Under the pieces are notes generated by a model. The model was not told where the DNA came from. It searched no databases and saw only the letters and a list, made by a program, of their open reading frames with translations. Positions 16,593 to 26,212 of a stretch of 34,495 bases of DNA are shown here, piece after piece. The stretch comes from Candidatus Kuenenia stuttgartensis. GTDB taxonomy: Bacteria; Planctomycetota; Planctomycetia; Planctomycetales; Planctomycetaceae. Numbering within the stretch: the first letter of the stretch is position 1; each line of letters opens with the position of its first letter. The stretch is from assembly GCA_945861465.1 (NCBI GenBank), contig CAMAVB010000055.1, forward strand, positions 1 through 34,495. Direction: 5' to 3'. A program made the translations under genes and the position numbers.

Positions 16593-18275
16593 ATGATCGA
16601 AGCTCGTCAGCGGATGCTGGTGATTGGTAAGGCTGCCTCAACTGTTTCGAAAATCAAAGAACTGACAGGCGAAAAACTGGACGTCATTTCGGCTGATGAC
16701 GTCCGGCTTCCGGATGCCTCAGCGGATTATGTGGTGGTCGATGCCTCGGAACCGCAACTGATGTCCGACCTGCAGGTCTGCGCGTTGGGACTGTTGAGCG
16801 CTCTGCCGGACGGGATCGTGCTGCTGGATGATGATCTCAACATTCTGTGGCACAACTCCACATTCCGCCAGTTGCTGCGAACTGAGGAACTCATTGTTGG
16901 GCAGCGATTGCAGGACATCATTCGCCCTGCGGACGGGACAGACCTCCGACGGATCGCGATCCCGGCAAGTTCCGGTGAAGCTGCGTCGCTGTCAGTTCGT
17001 CGAGAAGACCGCAGTTCATTGGGACTCAGACTGGCCAGAACCGCCATCAATCTCGAAGATGGCAGGACGTCGGCCATGATCCTGACGGTGCGGGATGTCA
17101 GCAAGCAGGTTCTGGAAAAGCAGAAGCAGGACGCCATCTATCGCGCGGGTCTGGAAATGGGCAACCTGACGACAGAAGAAGTGACCGCGATGAGTCACGA
17201 AGAACGTGTCGTGTTGCTCAAGGATCAGATCCTGCAGTTCACTCAGGAAATTCTGGGCTATGACACATTTGAAATTCGGCTCAACGATCCGGAAACCCAC
17301 GAACTCCTTCCCTTGCTGGAATACGGTATGGATGCTGACGCCGCCGTGCGAAGGTTGTACGCCCGGGAAAGCGAGAATGGCGTCACGGGGTTTGTCGCGT
17401 TCAGCAAACGCAGCTATCTGTGTTCGGACACGAAGAACGATCCGCTCTATCTGCAGGGTGCGATTGATGCCCGCAGTTCGCTCACCGTACCATTGATGAT
17501 CCGGGATACAGTGCTGGGCACTTTCAACGTCGAAAGCCCCGGAACGCTTTCATTCAATCAGACCGATCTGGACTTCCTCACTCTGTTTAGTCGAGTTGTC
17601 GCGAGTTCGCTCAATCAACTGCAGCTGCTGGCCGCTGAAAAAGTGACGGTTGTGACTGAGAATTCTGACCGACTCCGGCGTGAAATCGCTAAACCGTCAG
17701 ATGAAATCCTCAACGCAGCCACCTGGATTCTGGAACGCTATATCGGGCACGATCCGGACGTCTGCGATCGACTGCATCTGATCACTGACCGCGTTCGCAA
17801 AATCTCCGGTCATGTCGGCACCGTGCCGGGAAAATCTGACAACGCGATCCCACTCAACATGACGACCGCCCAGCGACCTCCTCGAACAGCGTTGGTGGGT
17901 AAACGCGTGCTTGTCGTTGATCAGGATCCAGCCGCCCGCGATGATGCGCACAACCTGTTGGGGCAGATGGGGTGCGAGGTCGAAGCCGTGCAGAATGCGA
18001 CTGAAGGTTGCGCGATGCTTCGCAACTATCACTATGATGTCGTGCTGACCGATATTCGGTTGTCAGATGCCAACGGCTACGAATGTTTCCGGCGGCTTCG
18101 TGAAATTAACAGCCATGTGCCCATCATTATGATGACCGGATTTGGCTACGATGCATCCCATTCGATTGTCAAGGCGCGTCAGGAAGGTTTGAAGGCCGTG
18201 CTCTACAAGCCATTCCGGAGGGCACAGATGCTGGATGAAGTAGAAAAGGCCGTGACCACGCCCGCGCCGGGGTAG
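16593..18275 (+). CDS. PAS-GAF-receiver signalling protein
   Basis: The 560-aa soluble protein has a PAS domain at about 65-180 (LPDGIVLLDDDLNILWHNSTFRQLL) and a short coiled linker. A GAF domain follows at about 205-350 (SSLTVPLMIRDTVLGTFNVESPG). A degraded histidine-kinase dimerisation-like helix pair comes next (about 350-400, no phospho-His motif and no ATPase). The C-terminal receiver domain has the acidic pair in VLVVDQDPAARD, phospho-acceptor Asp487 (VVLTDIRLSD), Thr in IIMMTGFG and Lys539 in LYKP. It lacks an output domain, so it probably passes a sensed signal through phospho-Asp. An ATG seven codons later is an alternative start. Confidence 0.85.
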   Translation: MIEARQRMLVIGKAASTVSKIKELTGEKLDVISADDVRLPDASADYVVVDASEPQLMSDLQVCALGLLSALPDGIVLLDDDLNILWHNSTFRQLLRTEELIVGQRLQDIIRPADGTDLRRIAIPASSGEAASLSVRREDRSSLGLRLARTAINLEDGRTSAMILTVRDVSKQVLEKQKQDAIYRAGLEMGNLTTEEVTAMSHEERVVLLKDQILQFTQEILGYDTFEIRLNDPETHELLPLLEYGMDADAAVRRLYARESENGVTGFVAFSKRSYLCSDTKNDPLYLQGAIDARSSLTVPLMIRDTVLGTFNVESPGTLSFNQTDLDFLTLFSRVVASSLNQLQLLAAEKVTVVTENSDRLRREIAKPSDEILNAATWILERYIGHDPDVCDRLHLITDRVRKISGHVGTVPGKSDNAIPLNMTTAQRPPRTALVGKRVLVVDQDPAARDDAHNLLGQMGCEVEAVQNATEGCAMLRNYHYDVVLTDIRLSDANGYECFRRLREINSHVPIIMMTGFGYDASHSIVKARQEGLKAVLYKPFRRAQMLDEVEKAVTTPAPG

Positions 18276-18386
18276 ACTGTTCAGATTTGGCACATTCGGC
18301 GTGGGACGAAATCCGACGGATCAGTCCGATCCGACTGATTCAAACAGGTTTTGTTCTACATCTAAAGGACAACGATTCGACAAGTT

Positions 18387-18438
18387 CCTTCTCCCCCGAA
18401 ATCGGGGGAGAAGGTGGCCGACAGGCCGGATGAGGGGG
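18387..18438. repeat. Hairpin repeat (CTCCCCC...GGGGGAG type)
   Basis: A stem CCTTCTCCCCCGAAATCGGG plus GGAGAAGG is followed by the small stem GGCCGACAGGCC and GATGAGGGGG. A second copy in inverted orientation lies at 33936-33987 inside the RAYT remnant. Confidence 0.85.
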
Positions 18439-18480
18439 TTGTCCAGGATGGCAATGTGCGTAAAACGCCCCCTCACCCTG

Positions 18481-18558
18481 CCCTCTCCCCCAATTCGTTT
18501 GCGGCAACGCTCCCTCCTAAACAGTGTGCACACACGCAAATGAATTGGGGGAGAGGGG
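18481..18558. repeat. Inverted repeat just before gspF-like gene
   Basis: The arms CCCTCTCCCCCAATTCGTTT and AAATGAATTGGGGGAGAGGG pair almost perfectly. The loop holds the perfect palindrome GTGTGCACAC at 18524-18533. Confidence 0.85.
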
Positions 18559-18587
18559 ACCGCACTTCATCGCCCTGGAAATTCCAC

Positions 18588-19637
18588 ATGATTCGCAATC
18601 GTCAGATTTCATCGCAGGCACTCGGCGCGTTCAGTCGTTCGATGGCTCGGATGCTGGAAGCCGGTGTGGATGTTCGAAAATCGCTGCAGACGTCGTCGCA
18701 GCAGTCAACCGATTCGCGCCTGGCGGTCAGCGCCCAACGCCTGCAGAAAGCCATCGCCAGCGGTTCGTCACTGGCCGAATCGATTGGTGAAGAAGGCGAA
18801 CTGTATCCCCCGCTGTTTCGCGATCTGTTGAACGTAGGTGAGTTGACCGGTACGGCACCGGAAGTCTTTGCTTCGCTGGCAAAGTATTACGAAGCCCGTG
18901 TCCAGCAGGTGCGCGAATTCCGGGCGCAGATTGCCTGGCCCGTCATTCAGCTGGTCGCGGCGATCGGCATTGTGGGGCTGTTAATTCTTATCCTCGGAAT
19001 TCTGCCGCCTCAGCCCGACGGAAAACCGTTTGATGTGCTGGGCCTCGGACTTTACGGAACGACTGGTTCAGTGACGTGGTTTCTGAGCTGGCTGGCGGCG
19101 GCAGGGCTTGGTTTGTTTGCATGGAAGTTCGTGGCGAACAATGCTGCCGGCCAGACGGCGCTGCATCCGTTGCTGTTGCGAGTCCCTGTGATCGGAAAGT
19201 GCATGCAGTCCTTTGCGATCTCACGGTTTTCCTGGTGCTTCGCCCTGACCCAGCAGGCGGGCATGAGCATTCGCCCATCGCTGGAATGCAGCCTGAAAGC
19301 CACCGCCAACGGAGCTTTCGTTGCGGCAGAACCGCTGATCTGGGAGGAAATGAAGGCGGGCGAATCACTGACGGACGCATTGACCTCATCGCAATTATTT
19401 CCCATGGAATACCTGCAAGTGGTAGCGACAGCCGAAGAAACGGGTACCGTGCCCGAACAACTGGATCGACTGAGTCATCTGTTTGACGACGAGGCCCGCC
19501 GCGCGATGAACCGCTTGACCGTCTTCTTTAGCGGAGCGATTTGGCTGGCGGTCGTGATTCTCATCATCATCTTCATCTTCCGGATCGCCATGATCTATGT
19601 GGGCACCATGAATGATGCCCTGAAAATGGTGAATTGA
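18588..19637 (+). CDS. Type II secretion/type IV pilus platform protein, GspF-like
   Basis: The 349-aa inner-membrane protein has the duplicated T2SSF helical domain. The first copy is at about 8-125 (ALGAFSRSMARMLEAGVDVRKSL ... LFRDLLNVGELTGTAPEVF) and the second at about 205-320 (RFSWCFALTQQAGMSIRPSLECSL ... YLQVVATAEETGTVPEQL). The usual three membrane segments are present, the last being AIWLAVVILIIIFIFRIAMIY. The true start is the ATG at 18588; the frame is open further upstream only through repeats. No GspE, GspD or pilin gene is near, so it is an orphan here; in PVC bacteria such genes are often scattered. Confidence 0.9.
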   Translation: MIRNRQISSQALGAFSRSMARMLEAGVDVRKSLQTSSQQSTDSRLAVSAQRLQKAIASGSSLAESIGEEGELYPPLFRDLLNVGELTGTAPEVFASLAKYYEARVQQVREFRAQIAWPVIQLVAAIGIVGLLILILGILPPQPDGKPFDVLGLGLYGTTGSVTWFLSWLAAAGLGLFAWKFVANNAAGQTALHPLLLRVPVIGKCMQSFAISRFSWCFALTQQAGMSIRPSLECSLKATANGAFVAAEPLIWEEMKAGESLTDALTSSQLFPMEYLQVVATAEETGTVPEQLDRLSHLFDDEARRAMNRLTVFFSGAIWLAVVILIIIFIFRIAMIYVGTMNDALKMVN

Positions 19638-19717
19638 AGAGACGACTGACATCCGACCACGCACCTGATACGCTTTTGCCTCTTGGGAGGATCTGAAGGA
19701 GCTCAGGCTGGAAAGCA

Positions 19718-21031
19718 ATGACACTCGAACCTGATAAACGGCAGTTTTCGGCGGCAATGCCGGAACAAATAAACACTGCAGATTCGGACGGTCCATTGGA
19801 CATTCTGCGCAGGGACGTCCGCACCGTTGATGTCGGTCAGACCTTTGACAGCGGCGCAGGGCGAATCTTTCCCTGCGAATCCTGTGGCTCGGACCTGGAA
19901 TTCAACATCGGCGAACAAGCCATGAAGTGTCCGCATTGCGGACACGTCAAGCAGATCGAACGACGTTTGGAGGGCGAACTGCCGGAGCAGGACTTCCACG
20001 CGATGCTCGAACACATCCGTCAATGGCGTGAGGAAGCTCAGGCGAAAAAGATCAACGCCGATCCGGACATGGCTGAAGCGGAATCTGCGCATCGTGAACT
20101 TCGCTGCGATTCGTGCGGCGGCAACGTCGAATTCTACGGCACGTTGACGAGTACTTTCTGCCCGTACTGTGGTTCGCCGATGCAGCTTGAGAAAGCACAT
20201 AAGAGCGACCCACACCGGATTCCTGTCGATGGCATCCTGCCGTTTCAGATTGATCGCGATCATGCAAAGCAAAATCTGATGCACTGGGTGAATTCTCGCT
20301 GGTTCGCACCCAACAGCTTTCGTAAGGACCGGGCAACGGGAAAATTCAACGGCGTCTATCTGTCGTATTTTACGTTCGATTCCATGACGCTGACGGCATA
20401 CACCGGACAGCGTGGCGAACATTATTACGTCACGGTGGGGACCGGAAAGAATCGACGCACGGAACGCCGGACGCGGTGGTATCCGGCCAGCGGTGATTTC
20501 CAGCGATTCTTTGATGACGTGCTGGTGCTGGCGAATACGGGGCTTCGCCGGGATTTCATGCTCGAACTCGAACCGTGGCCGTTACTGAAAGTTGTCGCAT
20601 TCGATCAACAGATGCTCGCTGGATTGATGGCACGCACGTACGACATCGAACTGGATCAATGCTTTATCGAGGGCAAGCAGCGAATTGATGCCGCGATTCA
20701 AGCGGAAGTCCGCCAGCGCATCGGCGGCGATACGCAGGTCGTGAGTTCCGTGAACAGTCGTTACGACGCGATGACGTACAAACACCTGTTGCTACCGGTC
20801 TGGCTGCTGGCCTACCAGCACAACAACAAGACATTTCAGGTGTTCATCAACGCGGCGACTGGCGAGGTTCAGGGAGAACGCCCTTACAGTGTCTGGAAAA
20901 TTCTGCTCATGATCCTGCTGGCAATGATCGTGGCGGGCGGCATCTTCGCAGCCACACAGAACAACAGGCAATCCACTTCTCGATCGGCTCCGTCGCCGGA
21001 CATCTCATTGCCGGCGGAACTGCCGGAGTGA
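19718..21031 (+). CDS. Double zinc-ribbon protein with C-terminal membrane anchor
   Basis: The 437-aa product has two CxxC...CxxC ribbons: Cys53/56/71/74 and Cys130/133/148/151. A beta-rich domain of about 240 residues follows (PVDGILPFQIDRDHAKQNL ... YDAMTYKHLLLPVWLLAYQHNNKTFQVFINAATGEVQGERP). A single membrane helix lies at about 396-414 near the C-terminus. Similar proteins are widely labelled as TFIIB-type zinc-ribbon or 'primosomal protein N' related', but nothing here looks like a helicase. The function is unknown; a tail-anchored cytoplasmic protein is likely. The start is ATG 19718. Confidence 0.75.
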   Translation: MTLEPDKRQFSAAMPEQINTADSDGPLDILRRDVRTVDVGQTFDSGAGRIFPCESCGSDLEFNIGEQAMKCPHCGHVKQIERRLEGELPEQDFHAMLEHIRQWREEAQAKKINADPDMAEAESAHRELRCDSCGGNVEFYGTLTSTFCPYCGSPMQLEKAHKSDPHRIPVDGILPFQIDRDHAKQNLMHWVNSRWFAPNSFRKDRATGKFNGVYLSYFTFDSMTLTAYTGQRGEHYYVTVGTGKNRRTERRTRWYPASGDFQRFFDDVLVLANTGLRRDFMLELEPWPLLKVVAFDQQMLAGLMARTYDIELDQCFIEGKQRIDAAIQAEVRQRIGGDTQVVSSVNSRYDAMTYKHLLLPVWLLAYQHNNKTFQVFINAATGEVQGERPYSVWKILLMILLAMIVAGGIFAATQNNRQSTSRSAPSPDISLPAELPE

Positions 21032-21169
21032 CGAATTGGTAGTTCCAGACTGCACCGTCTTCTATGTCACGGCCAGTTGAAGCGAGGTCGCCCGACCAGG
21101 CCAGCCACGAATTGACCCAGCGCGGGGCTTCGCCCGCAACCCACAGCGAATCCCGCGAAGAACGCAAAA

Positions 21170-21241
21170 AGGCAAGAAAATTCCGGGTAACAAAATCTGC
21201 AAGTTCCTGAGTTCAATTTCCAACCTGAAATCTTCTTGCCT
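21170..21241. repeat. Inverted repeat with AGGCAAGAA ends
   Basis: The perfect 9-bp ends AGGCAAGAA (21170-21178) and TTCTTGCCT (21233-21241) enclose a 54-nt loop. The element is in the 473-nt convergent spacer after the zinc-ribbon gene; no T run follows, so a terminator is not supported. Confidence 0.65.
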
Positions 21242-21411
21242 TAATGGGCCGTGGCAATCTGTCCATCGCACAACATGCACGTGCCAATCAACTTGCTCAA
21301 CTGCAGTGCGGAAATCTTCGCGGTACGACAAGAATTCAATCGTCAGTAGTACAAATGGACCGAAGGCGGGCTTTTCACGTAACTCCAAGGACGAGCGCGA
21401 AAGAAACTTTA

Positions 21412-21481
21412 ACCGCAGATTTCGCGGATTTCACAGATAAACACAGTGTAACTCATCCGTGCCATCCGTGAAATCCGCGGT
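21412..21481. repeat. Inverted repeat with ATTTC(A/G)C(G)GAT arms
   Basis: The left arm starts ACCGCAGATTTCGCGGATTT and the right arm ends AAATCCGCGGT. The arms share a CGGATTTCAC unit and pair with some mismatches over about 27 nt. Repeats of this general form are common in PVC and Bacteroidetes genomes. It is non-coding, 24 nt before the histidine kinase stop. Confidence 0.8.
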
Positions 21482-21504
21482 CAGAAAACTGCGATTGGCA
21501 TAAT

Positions 21505-22977
21505 TCAATGGACTCTGGAATCGACCGCCTGAACGATCGATGAATGCGAGCTGACTTCAGATCCCGAGTCCAAAACGACAGGCAAAGTTACAAGAAACTC
21601 CGTGCCCTGATGTGTCGATTTGATCAGCGTGATTTCTCCTCCGAGTGCATGTCGCGTGAGCTGGCGGCACACGAAGAGTCCCAGTCCGGTGCCATGATCT
21701 TTCGTGGTGTAGTAGGGCTGAAAAATCTGTTCCTGAGTTTCCTTCGGAATTCCGTGGCCTTCATCTCGCACATGAATTCCAATTCGCGCAGGCACGATGT
21801 CCGTATCCGCAATCAACTCTGTTGTAATCTCGATCGCCGCACCTTCGTCCGTGGCGTCCAAAGCGTTGAGAACCAGGTTGAGCATCACCTGAACCAGTTG
21901 ATCATACACCGTGCGGATGTGTGGCAGGTTGAGAGCAAAGGTTGAAATAATGGTCTTGCCTTTCCACCGTTTGTAATACTTGGCAATGTTCAGTGCATCG
22001 TTGATCGCAGCATGCACATCGACCGTCGAATGCTGTTGGTTGGTCGGACGACTGAATCCTGTCAACTCACGCAGCGTCCGCTGGATTCTGGTGAGTTGCC
22101 CATCGACGAGGTCCAGGCGTTGTTTCACGTAATCGTCGGAATTTTTCCGACTGAGCATCTGAATGATGGAACTAATCGATGCCAGCGGATTGCCGACTTC
22201 ATGTGCGATCCCGGCCGCCAGCAATCCAAACGCCGCCTGCTTTTCCTGCTGGACCAGCATTGCCTGTGATTCCTGCAGTTCCTTCGTTCTGACAGCGATT
22301 CGGCGTTCCAGTAGTTGTTGATTCGTTTGCAGTTCTTCATTCAGGATCACCAGTTTCTGTCCGGCGGATCTGAGCAGTCCTGTCAACCCGATAATGGCCC
22401 ACGCCGCCCAACCCAGGAAGACCAGCGTCAGAATCATCGTCACTTTATCTGATTCCTGCTGCGGCGCGGCATACAGGCCCAGCATAATGTAACTGATTGA
22501 GTGCAGGCCAAAAGTGGCAAACGTCAGCTTTGGTGAATGGCGAATCGCACAGACCAGCACCGAAAGAAAATAATAGAATCGAAACGGACTGCTGACACCC
22601 AGATCAAAATTGCAAAGCAATCCAATGAACAGCGCTTCCATCAGCGAGATGCCAATGCGATATTCCTTCAGGAGGACCCTGCCTTTCCAACTGGCGAGCG
22701 TATCCACAAACGCATAGACCGTGCCCAGCACCAACATGCCGTTCAGCTCCGGACGACCAACTTCTCGATCAACCAGATTGACGTACAGGCAGCCCACACA
22801 CAAACCGAACCAGCGAATTCGCACGGTAATTGATTCCGCCTGAGCCTCGCGACTGGTCGGATCAAAATATCTCGCGGCAGCAGCAGCCGCTTTGAAGCTT
22901 GCTGGCAGCCGTATGATTCCGGAAGGTGTTTCCGGGTAGGGTTTTCGCGAAGTGCGATCCGGTTCAGAGGGACTCAT
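21505..22977 (-). CDS. Membrane sensor histidine kinase
   Basis: The 490-aa product has about six hydrophobic segments within residues 50-205 and no large external loop, so it probably senses within or near the membrane. A coiled linker (about 208-250) leads to the HisKA box with His259 in AGIAHEVGNPLASI. The ATPase domain has the N box NLVLNALDA, G1 DEGHGIP and G2 GTGLGLFV, all intact. This is the NtrB-like HPK4 type. No response regulator is adjacent; the receiver-bearing protein at 16593 is a candidate partner only by proximity. The start is ATG 22977. Confidence 0.92.
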   Translation of the reverse strand: MSPSEPDRTSRKPYPETPSGIIRLPASFKAAAAAARYFDPTSREAQAESITVRIRWFGLCVGCLYVNLVDREVGRPELNGMLVLGTVYAFVDTLASWKGRVLLKEYRIGISLMEALFIGLLCNFDLGVSSPFRFYYFLSVLVCAIRHSPKLTFATFGLHSISYIMLGLYAAPQQESDKVTMILTLVFLGWAAWAIIGLTGLLRSAGQKLVILNEELQTNQQLLERRIAVRTKELQESQAMLVQQEKQAAFGLLAAGIAHEVGNPLASISSIIQMLSRKNSDDYVKQRLDLVDGQLTRIQRTLRELTGFSRPTNQQHSTVDVHAAINDALNIAKYYKRWKGKTIISTFALNLPHIRTVYDQLVQVMLNLVLNALDATDEGAAIEITTELIADTDIVPARIGIHVRDEGHGIPKETQEQIFQPYYTTKDHGTGLGLFVCRQLTRHALGGEITLIKSTHQGTEFLVTLPVVLDSGSEVSSHSSIVQAVDSRVH

Positions 22978-23221
22978 GATATTCCTTAATATTTCGAGAT
23001 CGACGGCAGCAATTCCTCGGCGACATCCTCGACTTGAATCTGATGGATGAGCATGAACTGCCGGAGACAGGTCGGTTTACGGTGTTCGTGACGGCTGCCC
23101 GCAATCTCTCTTCGTGGACTTTTACACTGTCTTTGAATGTTGCGAAACTCACGGCCACGGCGTCCGATACAAATGGCAGCACAAAATCCTCTTGTCGCGG
23201 CTATGATGGAGCGAGCCTGAT

Positions 23222-23449
23222 ATGAGTCGAGCGGTTAACGTACTGGCACTCGTAAGGGATGGTCAGAAGTACATTTTCCTTTACGATGACAACAGCGTCC
23301 AGCAGGTCCTGTCTCAACTTGCTGAATTTGCAGGTGACCCGGAGCTTGACTTTACATGGTACGATGCGGCAACATTGTCTCAACGCGTTCGTGATCTGCA
23401 GCGTGAAGAGGTTGATATGGAAACCGAGGATTTCCCGACCTTTTTCTAG
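23222..23449 (+). CDS. 75-aa acidic protein, unknown
   Basis: I do not recognise a family. The sequence MSRAVNVLALVRDGQKYIFLYDDNSVQQVLSQLAEFAGDPELDFTWYDAATL SQRVRDL has a plausible beta-beta-alpha start and an acidic end (DMETEDFPTFF). GGAG lies 10 nt before ATG 23222. It is coding-like in composition and sits alone between the histidine kinase (divergent) and xerC. Confidence 0.65.
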   Translation: MSRAVNVLALVRDGQKYIFLYDDNSVQQVLSQLAEFAGDPELDFTWYDAATLSQRVRDLQREEVDMETEDFPTFF

Positions 23450-23544
23450 GAGTCTGTCTGATTACGGACGGTTTTGTGAGCGGAATGGCGCTTGCTACCG
23501 GTTTTTGCAGATCATTTACCTGCAGCGAGCCGTCTGCTGATATC

Positions 23545-23610
23545 ATACCAACCCGTTGCGCCAGCGAGGCTGAAACGGCTGAATTTCTCGCTGACGCATC
23601 GGGTTGGTAT
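23545..23610. repeat. Palindromic repeat with ATACCAACCCG ends
   Basis: The ends ATACCAACCCG and CGGGTTGGTAT are perfect 11-bp inverted repeats, followed inward by CAGCGAG / CTCGCTG. The right end is 19 nt before the xerC start. The xerC frame stays open through it, but the SD-supported start is downstream. Confidence 0.9.
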
Positions 23611-23629
23611 TCGGATTTGGAGACTTCCC

Positions 23630-24544
23630 ATGCATGCAGCGATTCACGCATTTCTGAACTATTTAAAGATTGAACGCAATGCGTCCGAATTGACGATCAA
23701 ATCGTACGCCGACGACCTTTCCCATACCATTGAATTTCTGCAGGAACAGACTGGCGCGGTGCCAGATCCTCGCCATATCGAAGTTGGAATTCTCAGAGCA
23801 TACGTCTCTTACCTGCATGAATGTGGCTACGCTCGAACCACCGTCGCCCGACGACTTGCGTGTCTTCGCAGTTTCTTTCGGTACTGTAATCGTGAAGGCA
23901 TTTGCGAAACCAATCCCGCCAAACCTCTGCGGACGCCTCGCAGCGGTCGAAAACTGCCGCATTTTCTGACCACCGATCAGGTCAGCGCATTGCTCGTCGC
24001 TCCCCCCGCAAATTCCGATGCAGGACTGAGAGATCGAGCAATCCTTGAAACGATGTACTCGGCCGGACTTCGCGTTTCGGAAGTTGTGGGAATCGATCTA
24101 AAAGACTGGGATCGCTCATCTGGTATTATACGAGTTATGGGCAAAGGGCGTAAAGAGCGAATTTCTCCGGTGGGAAGTTACGCCACCAAAGCTCTGGATC
24201 GATGGCTGGAGGTTCGCAGTCCTGATGCGAAAGCAGCGGAAAAGCAACGATCGGCAATGTTTCTTAACCGATTCGGGCGGCGGCTCACCACTCGAAGCAT
24301 CGGTCGCATGCTGGAAACGCATATTCTGACGGCTGGTTTGTCGCAGCAGACAACCCCGCACACTCTGCGGCACAGCTTTGCTACTCACCTGCTGGATGGC
24401 GGTGCCGACTTGCGCAGTGTTCAGGAATTGTTGGGACACAAGAGCCTGACAACGACGCAGATCTACACCCATGTGAGTACCCGTCGATTACGGGAAACCT
24501 ACGAAAAAGCCCATCCGCACGCAGCAAAGAACCGCGCATCCTGA
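23630..24544 (+). CDS. Tyrosine recombinase XerC/XerD
   Basis: It resolves chromosome dimers at dif-like sites, or acts on similar sites. The 304-aa product from ATG 23630 (GGAGA 8 nt upstream) has the N-terminal SAM-like core-binding domain ([19 protein letters not shown]). The catalytic domain has the full set of residues: Arg148 (AGLRVSE), Lys172 (GKGRKER), His244 and Arg247 (HTLRH), His270 (LLGHKSL) and nucleophile Tyr279 (TQIYTHV). Length and C-terminus match Xer rather than phage integrases, and there is no adjacent prophage. I cannot choose between XerC and XerD. Confidence 0.92.
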   Translation: MHAAIHAFLNYLKIERNASELTIKSYADDLSHTIEFLQEQTGAVPDPRHIEVGILRAYVSYLHECGYARTTVARRLACLRSFFRYCNREGICETNPAKPLRTPRSGRKLPHFLTTDQVSALLVAPPANSDAGLRDRAILETMYSAGLRVSEVVGIDLKDWDRSSGIIRVMGKGRKERISPVGSYATKALDRWLEVRSPDAKAAEKQRSAMFLNRFGRRLTTRSIGRMLETHILTAGLSQQTTPHTLRHSFATHLLDGGADLRSVQELLGHKSLTTTQIYTHVSTRRLRETYEKAHPHAAKNRAS

Positions 24545-24698
24545 TGAGGCCGTACAGTCTCAACCAGAAAAATCGTATTCGCCTTCGTGGGTTGGATCTG
24601 CTAAGATTTGTCGAGCGTCGGGCTTCCAAAATGGCCAGGCGTTAAGGGCAGACAAGGAAAGTCTGCTGGCTTCGATTAATCGTCACGGAAGACCTGAG

Positions 24699-26135
24699 AT
24701 GTCCGACCGACCAGAACTAACGCTGCACGACGCCGGAATTCCTGTGACACGTGGGCGGTTGATGCAGTTTGCGGATGATCCGATTGGTTGCATGAGACAG
24801 CTCAATCACGATCACGGGGATCTGGCTGTCCTGGCGGAAAACGACCAACGACTGGTCTTTGTGTTTTCGCCGGAATTCAATCGTGAAGTTCTTTCCAACT
24901 CGCAGGTCTTTGAATCGCGTTTCTTTGCGGTTCGCGGTAATCGTAACTCCGCCCAGCGTCGCGTGACTTCGGGTTTGCTCAGCCAGAACGGTGCCGAACA
25001 TCGTGACGCCCGGCGGATGATGAAAGATGTCTTTGCGAAAAAGATTCTTCCCGAATATCACCAGACAATTTGCCAGATCGCATCTGATCTGACCGACAAT
25101 TGGAGGGCGGGCGAAGCTTGTGATCTGAACGCCGAAATGGTCCAGTTCATGCTCAAGATGACGGCCGCACTCCTGTTCGGGGTCGATGATGCAGCATTCG
25201 CATATCGGCTGGGCGCGTTGATCGATCGCTGGGTTCATCGCAATCACGAAATCGGCATGGGAGCGTTAGTTTCGTCGCCGCAATTTGCGGAGGGCTATGA
25301 CGATCTGCTGCAACAGGCTGAAGAACTGGAACATTCTGTGCGCGAGATGTTTCAGTCACATCGCAGCGCGGAGCATGACCGGCTGAATATTCTGAGTCTG
25401 CTGTTTCAGGTTCAGCAGTCGCAGGGGCAACTCACCGACAATCAATTGACGGGGCATGCGACATTGCTTTTCGCAGCCGCACACCTGACGACGGCACATA
25501 CTTTCAGCTGGACGTTGTTTCTGTTGTCCCAGCATCCGGACGTGCTGCAGAAACTACAGATGGAACTGAGCACCAAAGTTGCCGCAGATATTCCGACGCT
25601 GGAAGAGCTGGACGGCTTGCCGTATCTGGACGCGGTGATCAAGGAAAGCATGCGTGTCCTGCCAGCTTCGTCCTATTCGCAGCGAATCGCAGTCGAGCCG
25701 ACATCACTTGGCCCCGTTCGACTGAATCCGGGCACTCCAGTAATTTTTAGTCAGTTCATCACGCATCACCGCCCCGACATTTACGTGGATGCCGACCGCT
25801 TCCTGCCGGAACGCTGGGCCACAATCGCGCCCTCGGCATATGAGTATCTGCCGTTCGGTGCTGGCCCGAGAATGTGCATCGGGGCACCTTTGGCGATGGC
25901 TGAAATTCGTACTGCCCTGACCATCATGCTCAAGCGATTCAACTTCCAGATCCAGCCCATGAGTACCGTCAACGGGCATGTGATCTCCACGATGCTCGGC
26001 CCCACCAGCACAATCCCGGCCACGCTGCTGCCTTGCAACAGACTTCCAGTCAGTGTGCCCGTTTTCGGTTCGATCCACAATCTGGTTCAGCTGCCTGATG
26101 CGACGCGAGCGGGTTCAATTCCGGCAGCGGCGTAG
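24699..26135 (+). CDS. Cytochrome P450
   Basis: This haem monooxygenase has 478 aa. The haem-binding loop FGAGPRMCIG carries ligand Cys393, the K-helix ExxR is E316-R319, and the PERF region is DRFLPERW. The I-helix motif reads A260-A-H-L-T-T265: the acidic residue of the usual (A/G)Gx(D/E)TT is Leu. That could alter proton delivery or suggest a peroxide- or isomerase-like chemistry. No ferredoxin or reductase gene is adjacent. The substrate is unknown. The start at ATG 24699 follows a 154-nt spacer after xerC. The tail after about residue 440 is a low-similarity extension. Confidence 0.92.
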   Translation: MSDRPELTLHDAGIPVTRGRLMQFADDPIGCMRQLNHDHGDLAVLAENDQRLVFVFSPEFNREVLSNSQVFESRFFAVRGNRNSAQRRVTSGLLSQNGAEHRDARRMMKDVFAKKILPEYHQTICQIASDLTDNWRAGEACDLNAEMVQFMLKMTAALLFGVDDAAFAYRLGALIDRWVHRNHEIGMGALVSSPQFAEGYDDLLQQAEELEHSVREMFQSHRSAEHDRLNILSLLFQVQQSQGQLTDNQLTGHATLLFAAAHLTTAHTFSWTLFLLSQHPDVLQKLQMELSTKVAADIPTLEELDGLPYLDAVIKESMRVLPASSYSQRIAVEPTSLGPVRLNPGTPVIFSQFITHHRPDIYVDADRFLPERWATIAPSAYEYLPFGAGPRMCIGAPLAMAEIRTALTIMLKRFNFQIQPMSTVNGHVISTMLGPTSTIPATLLPCNRLPVSVPVFGSIHNLVQLPDATRAGSIPAAA

Positions 26136-26212
26136 TGCTCGGTCAAGACTTGATTTTGTGATTGGCCGGACCACGCGGTTGAACGTGCCCATGCCAACCG
26201 AGCGAGGCATAA

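Noticed and set aside
18414-18587. 58-residue N-terminal extension of the GspF-like protein
   Set aside because: It consists of repeat sequence and is absent from the family; ATG 18588 gives the normal start.
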